A stretch of 64,000 nt of DNA from Bradyrhizobium icense (GTDB taxonomy: Bacteria > Pseudomonadota > Alphaproteobacteria > Rhizobiales > Xanthobacteraceae), in contig NZ_CP016428.1 in NCBI RefSeq assembly GCF_001693385.1, forward strand, positions 186,001-250,000. Direction: 5' to 3'. The notes under the pieces were generated by a model, which was given only the letters and a program-made list of their open reading frames with translations, did no database searches and was not told the DNA's origin. The position numbers and the translations under genes were made by a program. Below are positions 27,905 to 36,838 of the stretch, piece by piece. Within the stretch, counting starts at the first letter, position 1; every line of letters begins with the position of its first letter.

Positions 27905-29485
27905 TCACCCCAGCATCTTCCGCAACTCCGCCTTTGCCACCTTTTCCAGCGTCGAGCGCGGCATGTCGTCGACGAAGTGAATCTCGCGCGGCACCTTGAA
28001 GTCGGCGAGCCCGCTGCGGCAGGCGGCCATCACGGTGTCGTGCAGATCAGGCGGGGCGCCCGCCACACCGGCCTGCGGAATGATGAACACGACGGGCACT
28101 TCGTCCAGCATCGGGTGCTTCTTCGCTACCACCGCGGCCTCACGCACGCCGGGCACGACCGCGATCACCTGCTCGATCTCGGAGGCCGCGACGTTCTCGC
28201 CGCCGACCTTCAACATGTCCTTGGTACGGTCGCCGAACTTGATGAAGCCGTTATCGAGCAGCGTGACGCGGTCGCCGGTGATGAAGTAGCCGTGCTCGTC
28301 GAAACTTTCGCGCGTGGCTTGTTCGTTGTGCAGATATTCTGAAAACAGCGACAGGCCGGGAATGCCCCTGATCAGGAGATTGCCGGTGCCGCCGACTTGT
28401 GTCGGCGTGCCGTCGTCCTCGACGATGCGGATCTGATATTCCGGCGCCGCACGGCCGATCGACATCGGCGTATTGGGCTGGTCGACCTCGCCGACGATGC
28501 CGTGTGTGATGGTTTCCGTCATGCCCCACCAGCCGATCGTCTTGACGCCGAATGCCGCAAACGGCGGCGGCTCGGATACCGCAGTGCCCCACAGCCGGAA
28601 TTTGTGGTTCTTCGGAACCTCGTGTTCCAGCAGCGCCTTCATGCAGAAGGGAATCGTCGAGGTCCAGGTGCAGTTGTGCTTGAGCGCCACGCCCCAGAAG
28701 CGGCTGGCCGAAAACCGCGGCTGAATCACGCAGGTTGCGCCGACCCAAAGCGATGCCAGCATCGAATAGGCGAGCGCGTTGGTGTGAAACAGCGGCAGAT
28801 AGGTCTGGTGCACGTCGCCCGCGTGCAGGTCTTCATGTGCGGCGTTGATCTTGGCGCCCCACAATGCGTTGGCATGCGTCCACAGCACCGCCTTCGGCCG
28901 TGACGTGGTGCCGGAGGTATATTGCACGCTGCACGGCGCGAACGGATCGGTTAAGCGGCGCGACCGGTCGGCGCTGTCGGTGAAGAGTTGCTCAAAGCTG
29001 TCGCCGCGCGACGTGCCTCGCGCCGGCGTACTGCCAGCGTCGTGCGAGATCACGGCGATCCAGCGCAGGCCGCGGCAATTGGCCGAGATCAGCTCGGCAT
29101 AGGCTGGCTGGGTGATGGCGGCGACCGCGCCGCAATGACCGGCGAAATATTCCATCTCGGCTGCCGCCGAGCGGGTGTTGGTGGTGACCGCGATCGCGCC
29201 GAGTTCGACGCAGGCGAACCAGGTCAGCATGGCCTCGATGCAATTGTCGAGATGGATCAGGACGTATTCGCCGGGCTTGACGCCGCGTTTGGCGAGGCCA
29301 GCGGAAAGTTGGCCAACCCGCTCGTGGAATTCGCCGTAAGACCAACTTCGCGCGGGCCCCTCGAATGGCGCCCAGATCAGGAACGGATGGCTGCGGCGAC
29401 TCTCGGCGCGCATCCGCAGCAGCCACGGCACGTCGAGTCCTGCGAATGGTCCGACAATGCCCGGTGCGGCCTGTGAAAGTGGCAT
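27905..29485 (-). CDS. AMP-binding acyl-CoA synthetase family protein
   Basis: A 526-residue adenylate-forming enzyme. It has the P-loop motif QYTSGTTSRPKAVLWTH, the WGMTETITHG motif, the GDRVTLLDNGFIKFGDRTKD hinge and the C-terminal LEKVAKAELRK with the catalytic Lys. It resembles the carnitine/crotonobetaine-CoA ligase (CaiC) branch, but the acid substrate cannot be settled. GGGAGG precedes the ATG at 29485. It probably feeds a beta-oxidation-like pathway. Confidence 0.93.
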   Translation of the reverse strand: MPLSQAAPGIVGPFAGLDVPWLLRMRAESRRSHPFLIWAPFEGPARSWSYGEFHERVGQLSAGLAKRGVKPGEYVLIHLDNCIEAMLTWFACVELGAIAVTTNTRSAAAEMEYFAGHCGAVAAITQPAYAELISANCRGLRWIAVISHDAGSTPARGTSRGDSFEQLFTDSADRSRRLTDPFAPCSVQYTSGTTSRPKAVLWTHANALWGAKINAAHEDLHAGDVHQTYLPLFHTNALAYSMLASLWVGATCVIQPRFSASRFWGVALKHNCTWTSTIPFCMKALLEHEVPKNHKFRLWGTAVSEPPPFAAFGVKTIGWWGMTETITHGIVGEVDQPNTPMSIGRAAPEYQIRIVEDDGTPTQVGGTGNLLIRGIPGLSLFSEYLHNEQATRESFDEHGYFITGDRVTLLDNGFIKFGDRTKDMLKVGGENVAASEIEQVIAVVPGVREAAVVAKKHPMLDEVPVVFIIPQAGVAGAPPDLHDTVMAACRSGLADFKVPREIHFVDDMPRSTLEKVAKAELRKMLG

Positions 29486-29592
29486 GATTCCTCCCGTGCC
29501 GCGTTATGGCGGCTTTTGGTTCTTGCTTGGGAGTAGTTCTGCCATCGGAAGGCGCGATGGGCAAATCGGGAATTGCGGTCGCGCTCTCTCCC

Positions 29593-29711
29593 CGTCATTG
29601 CGAGCCAACGGCTCGCGCGAATGCGCGCCCGATGACAGGCTCCGCGAAGCAATCCATACCTGCCGCGGGGAGGGTATGGATTGCTTCGCCGCTACGTTCC
29701 TCGCAATGACG
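29593..29711. repeat. Palindromic intergenic repeat, family A copy 3
   Basis: Nearly identical to copy 1 at 968-1085: ends CGTCATTGCGAG and CTCGCAATGACG, the same CGCGCGAATGCGCGCCCGA segment and the same inverted GAAGCAATCCAT / ATGGATTGCTTC pair. It fills the space between the acyl-CoA synthetase and the VOC protein. Confidence 0.9.
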
Positions 29712-29726
29712 GGAGGGAGTGGCGCG

Positions 29727-30146
29727 TTACTTCACCTCATCCTCATACGACGAAATCTCGATCAAGCTGCCGTCCGGATCCCGGCAATAGACCGAGCGCA
29801 GCGTGCCGCGGGCGCCTTGCTTGGCGACCGGGCCCTCCTCGATCGCGACGCCGTTGGCCTTCAGATGCGCCACGACATCGTCTGGCGTGCTCGACGTCAG
29901 GAAACACAGATCGTCGCTGCCAGCGGTTTCGTGGTCGGCGGTGAACCACTCGACCTTGTCGGCGTCGCGCGGCCGCACGTTGATCTTCTGGTTACCAAAC
30001 ACCAGCGAGGTCCGCGGCGTTTTGCCCGGACCCGGATCGAACACCTTGACCTCCATGCCGAGGATCTTCCGGTACCACTCGGCGGAACGCGCGACGTCCG
30101 ACACATTGATGACGAGATGGTCGAGAGCGTTAACCCTGACGGACAT
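29727..30146 (-). CDS. VOC family protein (glyoxalase/dioxygenase fold)
   Basis: A 139-residue vicinal-oxygen-chelate protein. It starts with the metal-ligand strand ALDHLVINVSDVARSAEWYR, includes RTSLVFGNQKINV and ends with the typical SVYCRDPDGSLIEISSY, where the Glu is the second likely metal ligand. Family members include glyoxalases, fosfomycin resistance enzymes and extradiol dioxygenases; I cannot tell which activity applies. AAAGGATAAGGC precedes the ATG. Confidence 0.92.
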   Translation of the reverse strand: MSVRVNALDHLVINVSDVARSAEWYRKILGMEVKVFDPGPGKTPRTSLVFGNQKINVRPRDADKVEWFTADHETAGSDDLCFLTSSTPDDVVAHLKANGVAIEEGPVAKQGARGTLRSVYCRDPDGSLIEISSYEDEVK

Positions 30147-30296
30147 GCCTTATCCTTTTGTTGTGGTCGAAGACGCTGCGCCCCACTGGCCGCACCGGGG
30201 TTTGTTTGTTACAACGCGCGCCGCGTTCGGTTCAATGGAACCGCGCCTTAATAGAAACGGACCGGGCCTGAACCCGGCCACCAAGGAGAAGTTTTT

Positions 30297-31274
30297 ATGA
30301 TTTCACGTCGCACTGCGATTTGCCTGGCCGCCATCGGCCTTTCCACTGCCGCTTCGATCGGCAGCGTTTCGGCGGCGGATTATCCGACCCGGCCGGTGAA
30401 ATGGGTCGTCGGATATCCGCCGGGCGGCGCGACCGACATCATCGCGCGGCTGATCGGCCAGCGGCTTTCCGAGCGACTCGGCCAGCAATTCGTGATCGAG
30501 AACAAGCCCGGCGCCGGCAACAATATCGCGACCGAATCCGTCATCAATGCCGAGCCGGATGGCTATACATTGCTGCTGGTCAATCCCGCGAACTACATCA
30601 ACGCCACGCTCTACGCCAATCTGAAATTCAACCTCGTGCGCGATCTCGCGCCGATTGCGGCGTTCAATCGCGTGCCGAACGTAATGACGGTCAACAAGGA
30701 CGTGCCGGCCAAGACACCCGCCGAGTTCATCGCACTTGTGAAGGCCAGTCCCGGCAAGGTGAACCTGGCCTCGTCCGGCAACGGCACATCCGTGCATCTG
30801 TCGGGCGAAATGTTCATGGCGATGTCCGGCGCCAAGATGCAGCACGTGCCCTATCGCGGTGCCGCGCCCGCGATCACCGATCTGCTCGGCGGCCAGGTCC
30901 AATTGATCTTCGACAACATGCCCTCCATCCTCCAGCATGTCCGCGCGGGTTCGGTACGGGCGCTGGCCGTCACCAGCACGACGCGGTCGCCGCTGTTGCC
31001 GGAGGTGCCGGTGCTTGCCGACACCATCCCGGGCTACGAGGCGAGTGCGCTGTTCGGAGTCGGCGCACCGAAGAACACGCCCAAGGAGGTCATCGCCAAG
31101 CTGAACAAGGAGATCAACGAGATCCTTGCCGAGCCGGCGATCAAGGCCCGCCTGACCGAGCTTGGCGGCGAACCGCTGATCGGGCCGCCGGAGGCGTTCG
31201 GCAAGATGATCGTGGCCGAAACCGAAAAGTGGAAGAAGGTGATCGAGGAAGCCAAGATCGAAAAAGTGCAGTGA
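30297..31274 (+). CDS. Tripartite tricarboxylate transporter substrate-binding protein (TctC/Bug family)
   Basis: A second Bug-type periplasmic binding protein, 325 residues. The signal peptide ends near SVSAADYPTRP. The ligand-site motif VVGYPPGGATDIIARLIG, IENKPGAGNNIATE, AEPDGYTLLLV and HVPYRGAAPAITDLLGG follow the family pattern. It differs clearly from the one at 23164, so this is not a recent duplicate. AAGGAG lies seven bases upstream. No membrane subunits are adjacent. Confidence 0.95.
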   Translation: MISRRTAICLAAIGLSTAASIGSVSAADYPTRPVKWVVGYPPGGATDIIARLIGQRLSERLGQQFVIENKPGAGNNIATESVINAEPDGYTLLLVNPANYINATLYANLKFNLVRDLAPIAAFNRVPNVMTVNKDVPAKTPAEFIALVKASPGKVNLASSGNGTSVHLSGEMFMAMSGAKMQHVPYRGAAPAITDLLGGQVQLIFDNMPSILQHVRAGSVRALAVTSTTRSPLLPEVPVLADTIPGYEASALFGVGAPKNTPKEVIAKLNKEINEILAEPAIKARLTELGGEPLIGPPEAFGKMIVAETEKWKKVIEEAKIEKVQ

Positions 31275-31357
31275 TCTACCTCACGGAACATTGGCAAGGC
31301 CGCGGTGTTTTATGGCAAAGGCGACGCGGCCTTGCGTCCATGTGAAGGAGATCGAAG

Positions 31358-31612
31358 ATGCGTAACGCAACCGTAGCGGCATTGGCGCTGTCGGCGGCGA
31401 CAGTTGCCACCATCGCGGGCAGTTCACCCGCGGCGGCGTATGACTATCCCTACTGCCTCCAAGGTCGGGGTATCGGCGTTCCCGGCGATTGCTCGTATGC
31501 TACCTACGGTCAGTGCATGGCATCGGCGTCGGGGCGTGCGCTCTACTGCAACGTCAATCCGCGCTTCGCCTACGGACAGCAGCGGCGGATGCGGATTTAT
31601 CGGGATTATTGA
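31358..31612 (+). CDS. DUF3551 family secreted peptide
   Basis: An 84-residue exported peptide of the DUF3551 type common in Bradyrhizobium relatives. The signal peptide ends near SSPAAAYDYPYCLQ; the mature part has the family's Cys pattern (YCLQG, GDCSYATYGQCMASASGR, YCNVNPRFAY). GAAGGAGATCGAAG precedes the ATG with good spacing. The function is unknown. Confidence 0.88.
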   Translation: MRNATVAALALSAATVATIAGSSPAAAYDYPYCLQGRGIGVPGDCSYATYGQCMASASGRALYCNVNPRFAYGQQRRMRIYRDY

Positions 31613-31764
31613 TCGCCCCTTGCGATCCTCCTGCATGATGGCCGGGCGAGAGCGCTGTTTCGCGCTGTACGATCCGGCCATCGGAGTTTCTTCTTCCGCC
31701 ACTCCCGAGTTTGTGATGCACACGCCGGCTTGACGGCGTTTTATTTGCGTCTATACTAAACCAC

Positions 31765-32232
31765 ATGGTTAAGTATCAGGAAGACGTTCTGGATCGCACA
31801 TTTGCCGCGCTGTCCGATCCGACACGGCGCGCGCTGCTGGCGCGGCTCGGCGATCGAGACGGCCTGTCGGTCAGCGAACTGGCGCAGCCGTTTTCGATGT
31901 CGCTGCCCGCGATCATGAAGCATCTCGATGTGCTGTCGGACGCTGGCCTGATCGCGCGCGAAAAGACCGGCCGCACGGTCGCGTGCCGGCTGACCGCCCA
32001 GCCGATGGAGCAGGCGATGGACTGGCTCAACCGCTACCGGCGCTTCTGGTCCGACGCTCTCGATCGCCTTGCCGCTTTTGTGGAGGAAGACCCATGGCCA
32101 CCCAGTCAAGCCTTGCCAAGCCAAACGTCCGCGACGGCGCGCCCGCCGAGCGCCCCAGTCTCACGCTCACGCGCCGGTTCAGCGCGGCGCCCGAAAAGGT
32201 CTACGCCGCGTGGGCCGACCCGCAAAAGCTAG
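31765..32232 (+). CDS. ArsR family transcriptional regulator with a tail overlapping the next gene
   Basis: A winged-helix regulator. Residues 1-110 match the ArsR/SmtB fold: LDRTFAALSDPTRRALLARL, SVSELAQPFSMSLPAIMKHLDVL and the wing REKTGRTVACRLT. No metal-binding Cys pair is evident, as is usual for the ArsR members paired with SRPBCC proteins. The last 45 residues are Pro/Arg/Ser-rich and are read out of frame from the start of the following SRPBCC gene, an overlap of 139 bases. It probably represses its own operon; an ACTAAACCACATGG stretch at the start codon may include the promoter. Confidence 0.9.
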   Translation: MVKYQEDVLDRTFAALSDPTRRALLARLGDRDGLSVSELAQPFSMSLPAIMKHLDVLSDAGLIAREKTGRTVACRLTAQPMEQAMDWLNRYRRFWSDALDRLAAFVEEDPWPPSQALPSQTSATARPPSAPVSRSRAGSARRPKRSTPRGPTRKS

Positions 32233-32573
32233 TGCAATGGTTCGGGCCCGTCTCGGTCGAGGCCGGCTCGGTCAAGGCCGACATCGACCTGCGCGTCGGC
32301 GGCCACTACCGCATCAGTTTCCGCGCCAACGGTACTTACAACGAGGTCGGCGGCGTCTATCGCGAGGTGGTGCCGAACCAGCGGCTGGTTTTTAGCTGGG
32401 CGTGGCATTCCACGCCGGAGCGGGAATCGCTGGTGACCATTTCGATCAGGCCGGAAGGTGGCGGTTCGCTGCTCGTCTTCAATCACGCGCTGTTCGTTGA
32501 TGCCGCCGCCCGCGACAATCACCAGCGCGGCTGGACCGAATGCCTCGGCAAGCTCGAAAGCTACCTGGCCTGA
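32094..32573 (+). CDS. SRPBCC (AHSA1-type) domain protein
   Basis: A 159-residue START-fold protein of the AHSA1/activator of Hsp90 ATPase-like group. The domain begins at about residue 22 (LTLTRRFSAAPEKVYAAWAD) and includes WFGPVSVEAG, DLRVGGHYRISF and the C-terminal NHQRGWTECLGKLESYL helix. These proteins bind hydrophobic ligands. The start ATG lies in TGGAGGAAGACCC with a good ribosome site, inside the preceding ArsR gene. The ArsR-SRPBCC pair is a recurring operon. Confidence 0.92.
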   Translation: MATQSSLAKPNVRDGAPAERPSLTLTRRFSAAPEKVYAAWADPQKLVQWFGPVSVEAGSVKADIDLRVGGHYRISFRANGTYNEVGGVYREVVPNQRLVFSWAWHSTPERESLVTISIRPEGGGSLLVFNHALFVDAAARDNHQRGWTECLGKLESYLA

Positions 32574-32589
32574 ACAAGAGGATCCGATT

Positions 32590-33327
32590 ATGCAACCGCA
32601 CCCCGTCGTCTCTCGGGAAGAATGGATCGCCGCCCGCAAGGCGCACCTTGCGCATGAGAAGGAATACACCCAGGCGCGCGAGCGCCTGAGCGAAGAGCGG
32701 CGCGCGCTGCCCTGGGTCAGGGTCGAGAAGAACTACGTGTTCGATGGGCCCGGCGGCAAAGTCTCGCTCGGGGACCTGTTCAGGGGGCGCAGCCAGCTCG
32801 TGGTACAGCACCTGATGTTCGCACCCGACTGGAACGAGGCCTGCAAGAGCTGCTCGTTCTGGGCCGATGGGTTCGAGCGCATGATCCCGCATCTGGCCGC
32901 CCGCGACACCACGATGGTGGCGATCTCGCGGGCGCCGCTGCAAAAGCTCACCGCATTCAAGCAGCGGATGGGCTGGACCTTCGACTGGCTGTCGTCGGGT
33001 GCAGACGAGTTCAACTACGATTTCGATGTCTCATTCACGCCCGAGCAGCTCAAGTCAGGCGCCACGCTCTACAATTTTGGGACCACTCCGTTTGGAGGCG
33101 AAGAGGCGCCGGGCATCAGCGTGTTCTACCGCGACGAGGCCGGGAACATCTTCCACACCTATTCCTGCTACGCGCGCGGCCTCGACATGATGAACGCCGC
33201 CTATCACTATCTCGACCTCACCCCGCTCGGGCGTCACGAGGAAGGCCTGCCGTATCCGATGGACTGGGTGCGACTACGTGACCAATACCAGCCGTCACAG
33301 GTTCAGGCATCTTGTTGTCATGGTTAG
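32590..33327 (+). CDS. DUF899 family protein (thioredoxin-like)
   Basis: A 245-residue protein of the DUF899 group, which has a thioredoxin-like fold. Recognisable parts are HPVVSREEWIAARKAHL at the start, LFRGRSQLVVQHLMF, and CKSCSFWADGFE, which holds a CxxC-like pair. The C-terminal YLDLTPLGRHEEG is typical. It follows the SRPBCC gene by 16 bases, so it belongs to the ArsR operon. The function is unknown; a redox role is suggested by the fold. Confidence 0.9.
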   Translation: MQPHPVVSREEWIAARKAHLAHEKEYTQARERLSEERRALPWVRVEKNYVFDGPGGKVSLGDLFRGRSQLVVQHLMFAPDWNEACKSCSFWADGFERMIPHLAARDTTMVAISRAPLQKLTAFKQRMGWTFDWLSSGADEFNYDFDVSFTPEQLKSGATLYNFGTTPFGGEEAPGISVFYRDEAGNIFHTYSCYARGLDMMNAAYHYLDLTPLGRHEEGLPYPMDWVRLRDQYQPSQVQASCCHG

Positions 33328-33352
33328 TCGTCGCTAGCCCCACATTCTCAGT

Positions 33353-33447
33353 CGTCATTCCGGGATGATGCGAGAGCACCAGACCCGGAATCTCGAGATT
33401 CTCAGGGGCGCAATTGCGCACCACAGTTCGATGCTGCGCATCTCCCC
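33353..33447. repeat. Palindromic intergenic repeat, family B copy 3 (degenerate end)
   Basis: Begins CGTCATTCCGGGATGATG, contains AATCTCGAGATT and a near copy of GTGCGCAATTGCGCAC (first base changed), and ends in degenerate sequence near CTCCCCGAGATGG. It separates the DUF899 and DUF1428 genes. Confidence 0.8.
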
Positions 33448-33488
33448 GAGATGGCGTCGTATCGACAGAAATACCGGAGAGTAACGCA

Positions 33489-33851
33489 ATGCCTTACGTC
33501 GATGGCTTCATCGTCGCCGTGCCAAAGAAAAATCTCGAAGCCTACTCCCGCCTGTCGAAAAAAGCCGGCAAGATCTGGCGCGAATATGGCGCGCTCGATT
33601 ATCGCGAATGGGTCGCTGAGGACGTCAAGGTCGGCAAGGTCACGTCATTTCCGCGCGCCGTGAAGCTCAAGCCGGGCGAGACCGTCGTGTTCGCCTGGAT
33701 CACCTACAAGTCGCGCGCCCAGCGCGACAAGATCAACGCCAAGGTGATGAAAGACCCGCGTCTCAACGAAATGATGGATCCGAAATCGAAGCCGCCGTTC
33801 GACGGCAAGCGGATGATCTATGGCGGATTCGAGAGCCTGGTGAAGGTGTAG
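33489..33851 (+). CDS. DUF1428 family protein
   Basis: A 120-residue protein of the DUF1428 family (dimeric alpha-beta barrel-like). It opens MPYVDGFIVAVPKKNLEAY and has the family's FAWITYKSRAQRDKINAKVM and FDGKRMIYGGFESL. The function is unknown. DUF1428, DUF899, SRPBCC and ArsR genes often cluster, as they do here, although a repeat element lies between this gene and the others. Confidence 0.92.
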   Translation: MPYVDGFIVAVPKKNLEAYSRLSKKAGKIWREYGALDYREWVAEDVKVGKVTSFPRAVKLKPGETVVFAWITYKSRAQRDKINAKVMKDPRLNEMMDPKSKPPFDGKRMIYGGFESLVKV

Positions 33852-33993
33852 GCGGGATTGCACTTCTGCGTCAGTCGGCAGGACGACCGGTGGAAAGCTG
33901 GGGCCAAGCCCGCTCTGTTCGTTCCACTGTGATATAACTGTCAAACAAGCCAATTAGGAAGTCCGGTATCGCAGCCACGGATACCGGATTGAA

Positions 33994-35151
33994 ATGGCCG
34001 AGATCGAGATTCGGGCGCTTCGCAAGACTTTTGACGGCGCCGAGGTTCTGAAAGGTGTCGATCTCACGATTCAAGACGGGGAGTTCATCTCGCTCGTCGG
34101 GCCATCGGGATGCGGCAAATCCACGCTTCTGCGCGTCATTGCCGGTCTCGAACCGCAGTCATCCGGCGAAGTCCGAATCGACGGTGTCAGCGCCGACGGC
34201 ATCAGGCCGAGCGCGCGCAATCTGGCGATGGTGTTCCAGTCCTACGCGCTTTATCCGCATCTGAGCGTGTTCGACAATATCGCCGTCCCGCTGCGGATGA
34301 AGCGCTTATCCGCGCTGGAGCGGACGCCGTTCCTCGGCCGGCTGATGCCGGGCCGCCGCCGCGCCGAGCGCGTCATTCGCGACGATGTCGAAAGGGTGGC
34401 CGAGCAGCTCGAAATTTCGCCGTTGCTGAAGCGCAAGCCCGGGCAATTGTCCGGCGGTCAGCGCCAGCGCGTTGCCGTCGGCCGCGCTATCGTGCGTCAG
34501 CCACGGGCGTTTCTGTTCGACGAGCCGCTATCCAATCTCGACGCCAAGCTTCGCGTGCACATGCGCGCCGAGATCGCCCAGTTGCACCGCCAGCTCAAGA
34601 CGACCTTCATCTACGTCACTCACGACCAGGCCGAAGCCATGACCATGTCGGGCCGGATTGCCGTCATGATCGGAGGCGAGCTCATTCAGGTAGGTACGCC
34701 CTCGGCGATCTATGAGGAGCCCTGCGACATCCGCGTCGCCGAATTCGTCGGCACGCCGAAGATAAATGCATTTCCCGGTCGTATCCGCAGCGATGGCCGG
34801 CTGGAGATGCTCGGACATGTTCTCCATGTGGCAACGCCGGCGCCGGCGGGAGGGTGTCGCGTCTGCGTCCGGCCGGAGCGGATCGAGTTGGGTTCACACG
34901 GACCGTTTTCCGGCACGGTCGTGCACCTGGAAAACCTGGGATCGGAAGCCTTCGTCCATATCGGCGGCGCGGGCACGGACACGCCGGTGGTCGCGCGCGT
35001 TAACGACCCCAGCCAGTTGCCCGCGATCGGAGCGTCAGCCGGCTATGGCTTTGCGCCCGCTGCAGTTCGCGCCTTCGACGCCGATGGCAAGCGCATCGTG
35101 ACCTCCATCCCGTCGCGCGTCGAGCGGCCGCGGGAGGTCGCCGTTGTCTGA
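33994..35151 (+). CDS. ABC transporter ATP-binding protein (UgpC/MalK type)
   Basis: A 385-residue ATPase of the carbohydrate/glycerol-phosphate importer class. It has Walker A GPSGCGKSTLLRVI, the Q-loop VFQSYALYPHL, the signature LSGGQRQRVAVGRAIVRQP, Walker B AFLFDEPLSNLDAKL and the switch His in YVTHDQAEAMT. A C-terminal TOBE-like domain (about 240-370) includes CRVCVRPERIELG. An insertion around residues 108-125 (TPFLGRLMPGRRRAE) lengthens the helical domain. Its stop overlaps the next gene, which is a defective permease fusion, so this ATPase may lack a working membrane partner here. Confidence 0.95.
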   Translation: MAEIEIRALRKTFDGAEVLKGVDLTIQDGEFISLVGPSGCGKSTLLRVIAGLEPQSSGEVRIDGVSADGIRPSARNLAMVFQSYALYPHLSVFDNIAVPLRMKRLSALERTPFLGRLMPGRRRAERVIRDDVERVAEQLEISPLLKRKPGQLSGGQRQRVAVGRAIVRQPRAFLFDEPLSNLDAKLRVHMRAEIAQLHRQLKTTFIYVTHDQAEAMTMSGRIAVMIGGELIQVGTPSAIYEEPCDIRVAEFVGTPKINAFPGRIRSDGRLEMLGHVLHVATPAPAGGCRVCVRPERIELGSHGPFSGTVVHLENLGSEAFVHIGGAGTDTPVVARVNDPSQLPAIGASAGYGFAPAAVRAFDADGKRIVTSIPSRVERPREVAVV

Positions 35152-36766
35152 CGCCGCTACCACGCTGCAGGGGATGGCGATGGCGCCACGGGTCCGTGCG
35201 CGGGCATTCGCCGGTGCCGACCAGGCAGGGCGATCGCAGGCGGCCTACGCGTTGGCGGCGCCGGCCTTCGTGCTGATGCTGCTGATGCTGATCGGCCCGC
35301 TCGCCGGCGTGATCGCCCTCTCGTTTACGGACTATCAGCTCGGTGCGCCGGCCTTCTCCTGGATCGGCCTCTCGAACTACCACGAGATGTTCGCCGATCG
35401 GGTGTTCTGGATCTCGCTGAAGAACACGTTGACCTACGTCGCCATCGTTGTGCCCGGTGCGGTGGCGCTCGGGCTCGGCGTTGCGCTCCTGATCCAGAGC
35501 GGCGCCGCGCTCAAGAGCTGGTATCGTACCGTCTATTTCCTTCCTGTAATGGCGACGCTGATCGCGATGGCGATCGTCTGGGAATTCATGCTGCATCCGC
35601 AGTTCGGCCTGGTGAACGGACTTTTGCGCGCCGCTGGCCTGCAGGGCCATAGCTGGCTGCAGGACGGCAGCACCGCGCTTTATTCGCTGTGCGCGATCGG
35701 CATCTGGCAGGCGGTGACAAACCAGATGCCCGACGTGAGCTTCCAGGGTCTCAATCGCATCCGCGTGCTGGTCGACAAGAACATTCCTGCCGAACTCGAC
35801 GGCTATATCGCAGCCGAGAAGGATTTCGACAAGCAGGGCTTCCATCAGGCGATGTTCGATATCGGCACCGCGAGCGGCAAGGTCTATGCGCTGCCGTTCG
35901 CGATTTCGTTGCCGATCGTCTACGTCAATGTCGATCTGGCGAAGAAGGCCGGCGCCGATCCGGCCAACCTGCCAAAGACGTGGGACGGGCTGATCGATCT
36001 CGCCAAGAAGATCAAGGCGCTCGGTCCCGACATCAACGGCATCACCTATGCCTGGGACATCACCGGTAACTGGCTGTGGCAGGCGCCAGTGTTTTCGCGC
36101 GGCGGCACGATGCTGAATGCCGAGGAAAACAGGGTGGCGTTCAACGGACCGGAAGGCCAGTTCGCGATCAGGACGCTGGCGCGTCTCGTTAGCGAAGCCG
36201 GTATGCCCAATCTCGATCAGCCCGCGATGCGCGCGGCCTTCGCTGCCGGCAAGACCGGCATTCACATCACCTCGACTTCCGACCTCAACAAGACCACGCA
36301 GATGATCGGCGGCAAGTTCGAGTTGAAGACACATACGTTCCCGGACGTGGTGTCGCCGAACGGCCGGTTGCCGGCGGGCGGGAATGTCGTGATGATTCTG
36401 GCCAAGGACAAGGCCAAGCGTGACGCGGCCTGGGAGGTCGTAAAATTCTGGACCGGTCCGAAGGGCGCGGCGATCATGGCGGAGACCACTGGCTACATGC
36501 CGCCGAACAAGATCGCCAACGACGTCCACCTGAAGGATTTCTACGTCAAGAACCCGAACAACTACACCGCGGTCAGCCAGCTTGCGCTGCTGACCAAATG
36601 GTACGCCTTCCCCGGCGACAACGGCCTCAAGATCACCGACGTGATCAAGGATCATCTCAACTCCATTGTGACGGGTGCACGCACCAAGGAGCCGGAAGCC
36701 GTGCTCGCCGACATGACGAGCGACGTGCAGAAACTGCTGCCCAAGACGGTGGGTTCGGTGCGCTGA
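35144..36766 (+). CDS. In-frame chimera: truncated ABC permease joined to a binding protein lacking its N-terminus
   Basis: A 540-residue fusion. Residues 1-190 are the start of a MalF/UgpA-type permease, with membrane helices near 36-60, 92-116 and 130-148 and a broken fourth at 178-190 (ALYSLCAIGIWQAV). The rest of the permease, including the EAA loop that contacts the ATPase, is missing. From about residue 192 the protein is a sugar-type extracellular binding protein (PDVSFQGLNRIRVLVDKN onward, with GNVVMILAKDKAKRDAAWEV near the end) without its signal peptide and first 75 or so residues. The junction is near base 35715. A deletion removing the permease end, any second permease and the binding-protein start explains this. 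TTG start with GGGAGG six bases upstream. Import by this protein is very unlikely. Confidence 0.85.
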   Translation: MSDAATTLQGMAMAPRVRARAFAGADQAGRSQAAYALAAPAFVLMLLMLIGPLAGVIALSFTDYQLGAPAFSWIGLSNYHEMFADRVFWISLKNTLTYVAIVVPGAVALGLGVALLIQSGAALKSWYRTVYFLPVMATLIAMAIVWEFMLHPQFGLVNGLLRAAGLQGHSWLQDGSTALYSLCAIGIWQAVTNQMPDVSFQGLNRIRVLVDKNIPAELDGYIAAEKDFDKQGFHQAMFDIGTASGKVYALPFAISLPIVYVNVDLAKKAGADPANLPKTWDGLIDLAKKIKALGPDINGITYAWDITGNWLWQAPVFSRGGTMLNAEENRVAFNGPEGQFAIRTLARLVSEAGMPNLDQPAMRAAFAAGKTGIHITSTSDLNKTTQMIGGKFELKTHTFPDVVSPNGRLPAGGNVVMILAKDKAKRDAAWEVVKFWTGPKGAAIMAETTGYMPPNKIANDVHLKDFYVKNPNNYTAVSQLALLTKWYAFPGDNGLKITDVIKDHLNSIVTGARTKEPEAVLADMTSDVQKLLPKTVGSVR

Positions 36767-36838
36767 GATCACGGCCTGGAGATCAATGACCGCTGCGGTG
36801 TGCCGCCGCGGCGGTCGCTAACAGGAGACCATGGTTCG

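Noticed and set aside
35000..36772. A 590-codon minus-strand frame opposite the permease chimera
   Set aside because: The plus-strand frame matches known transporter families throughout; the minus-strand product is a compositional shadow.
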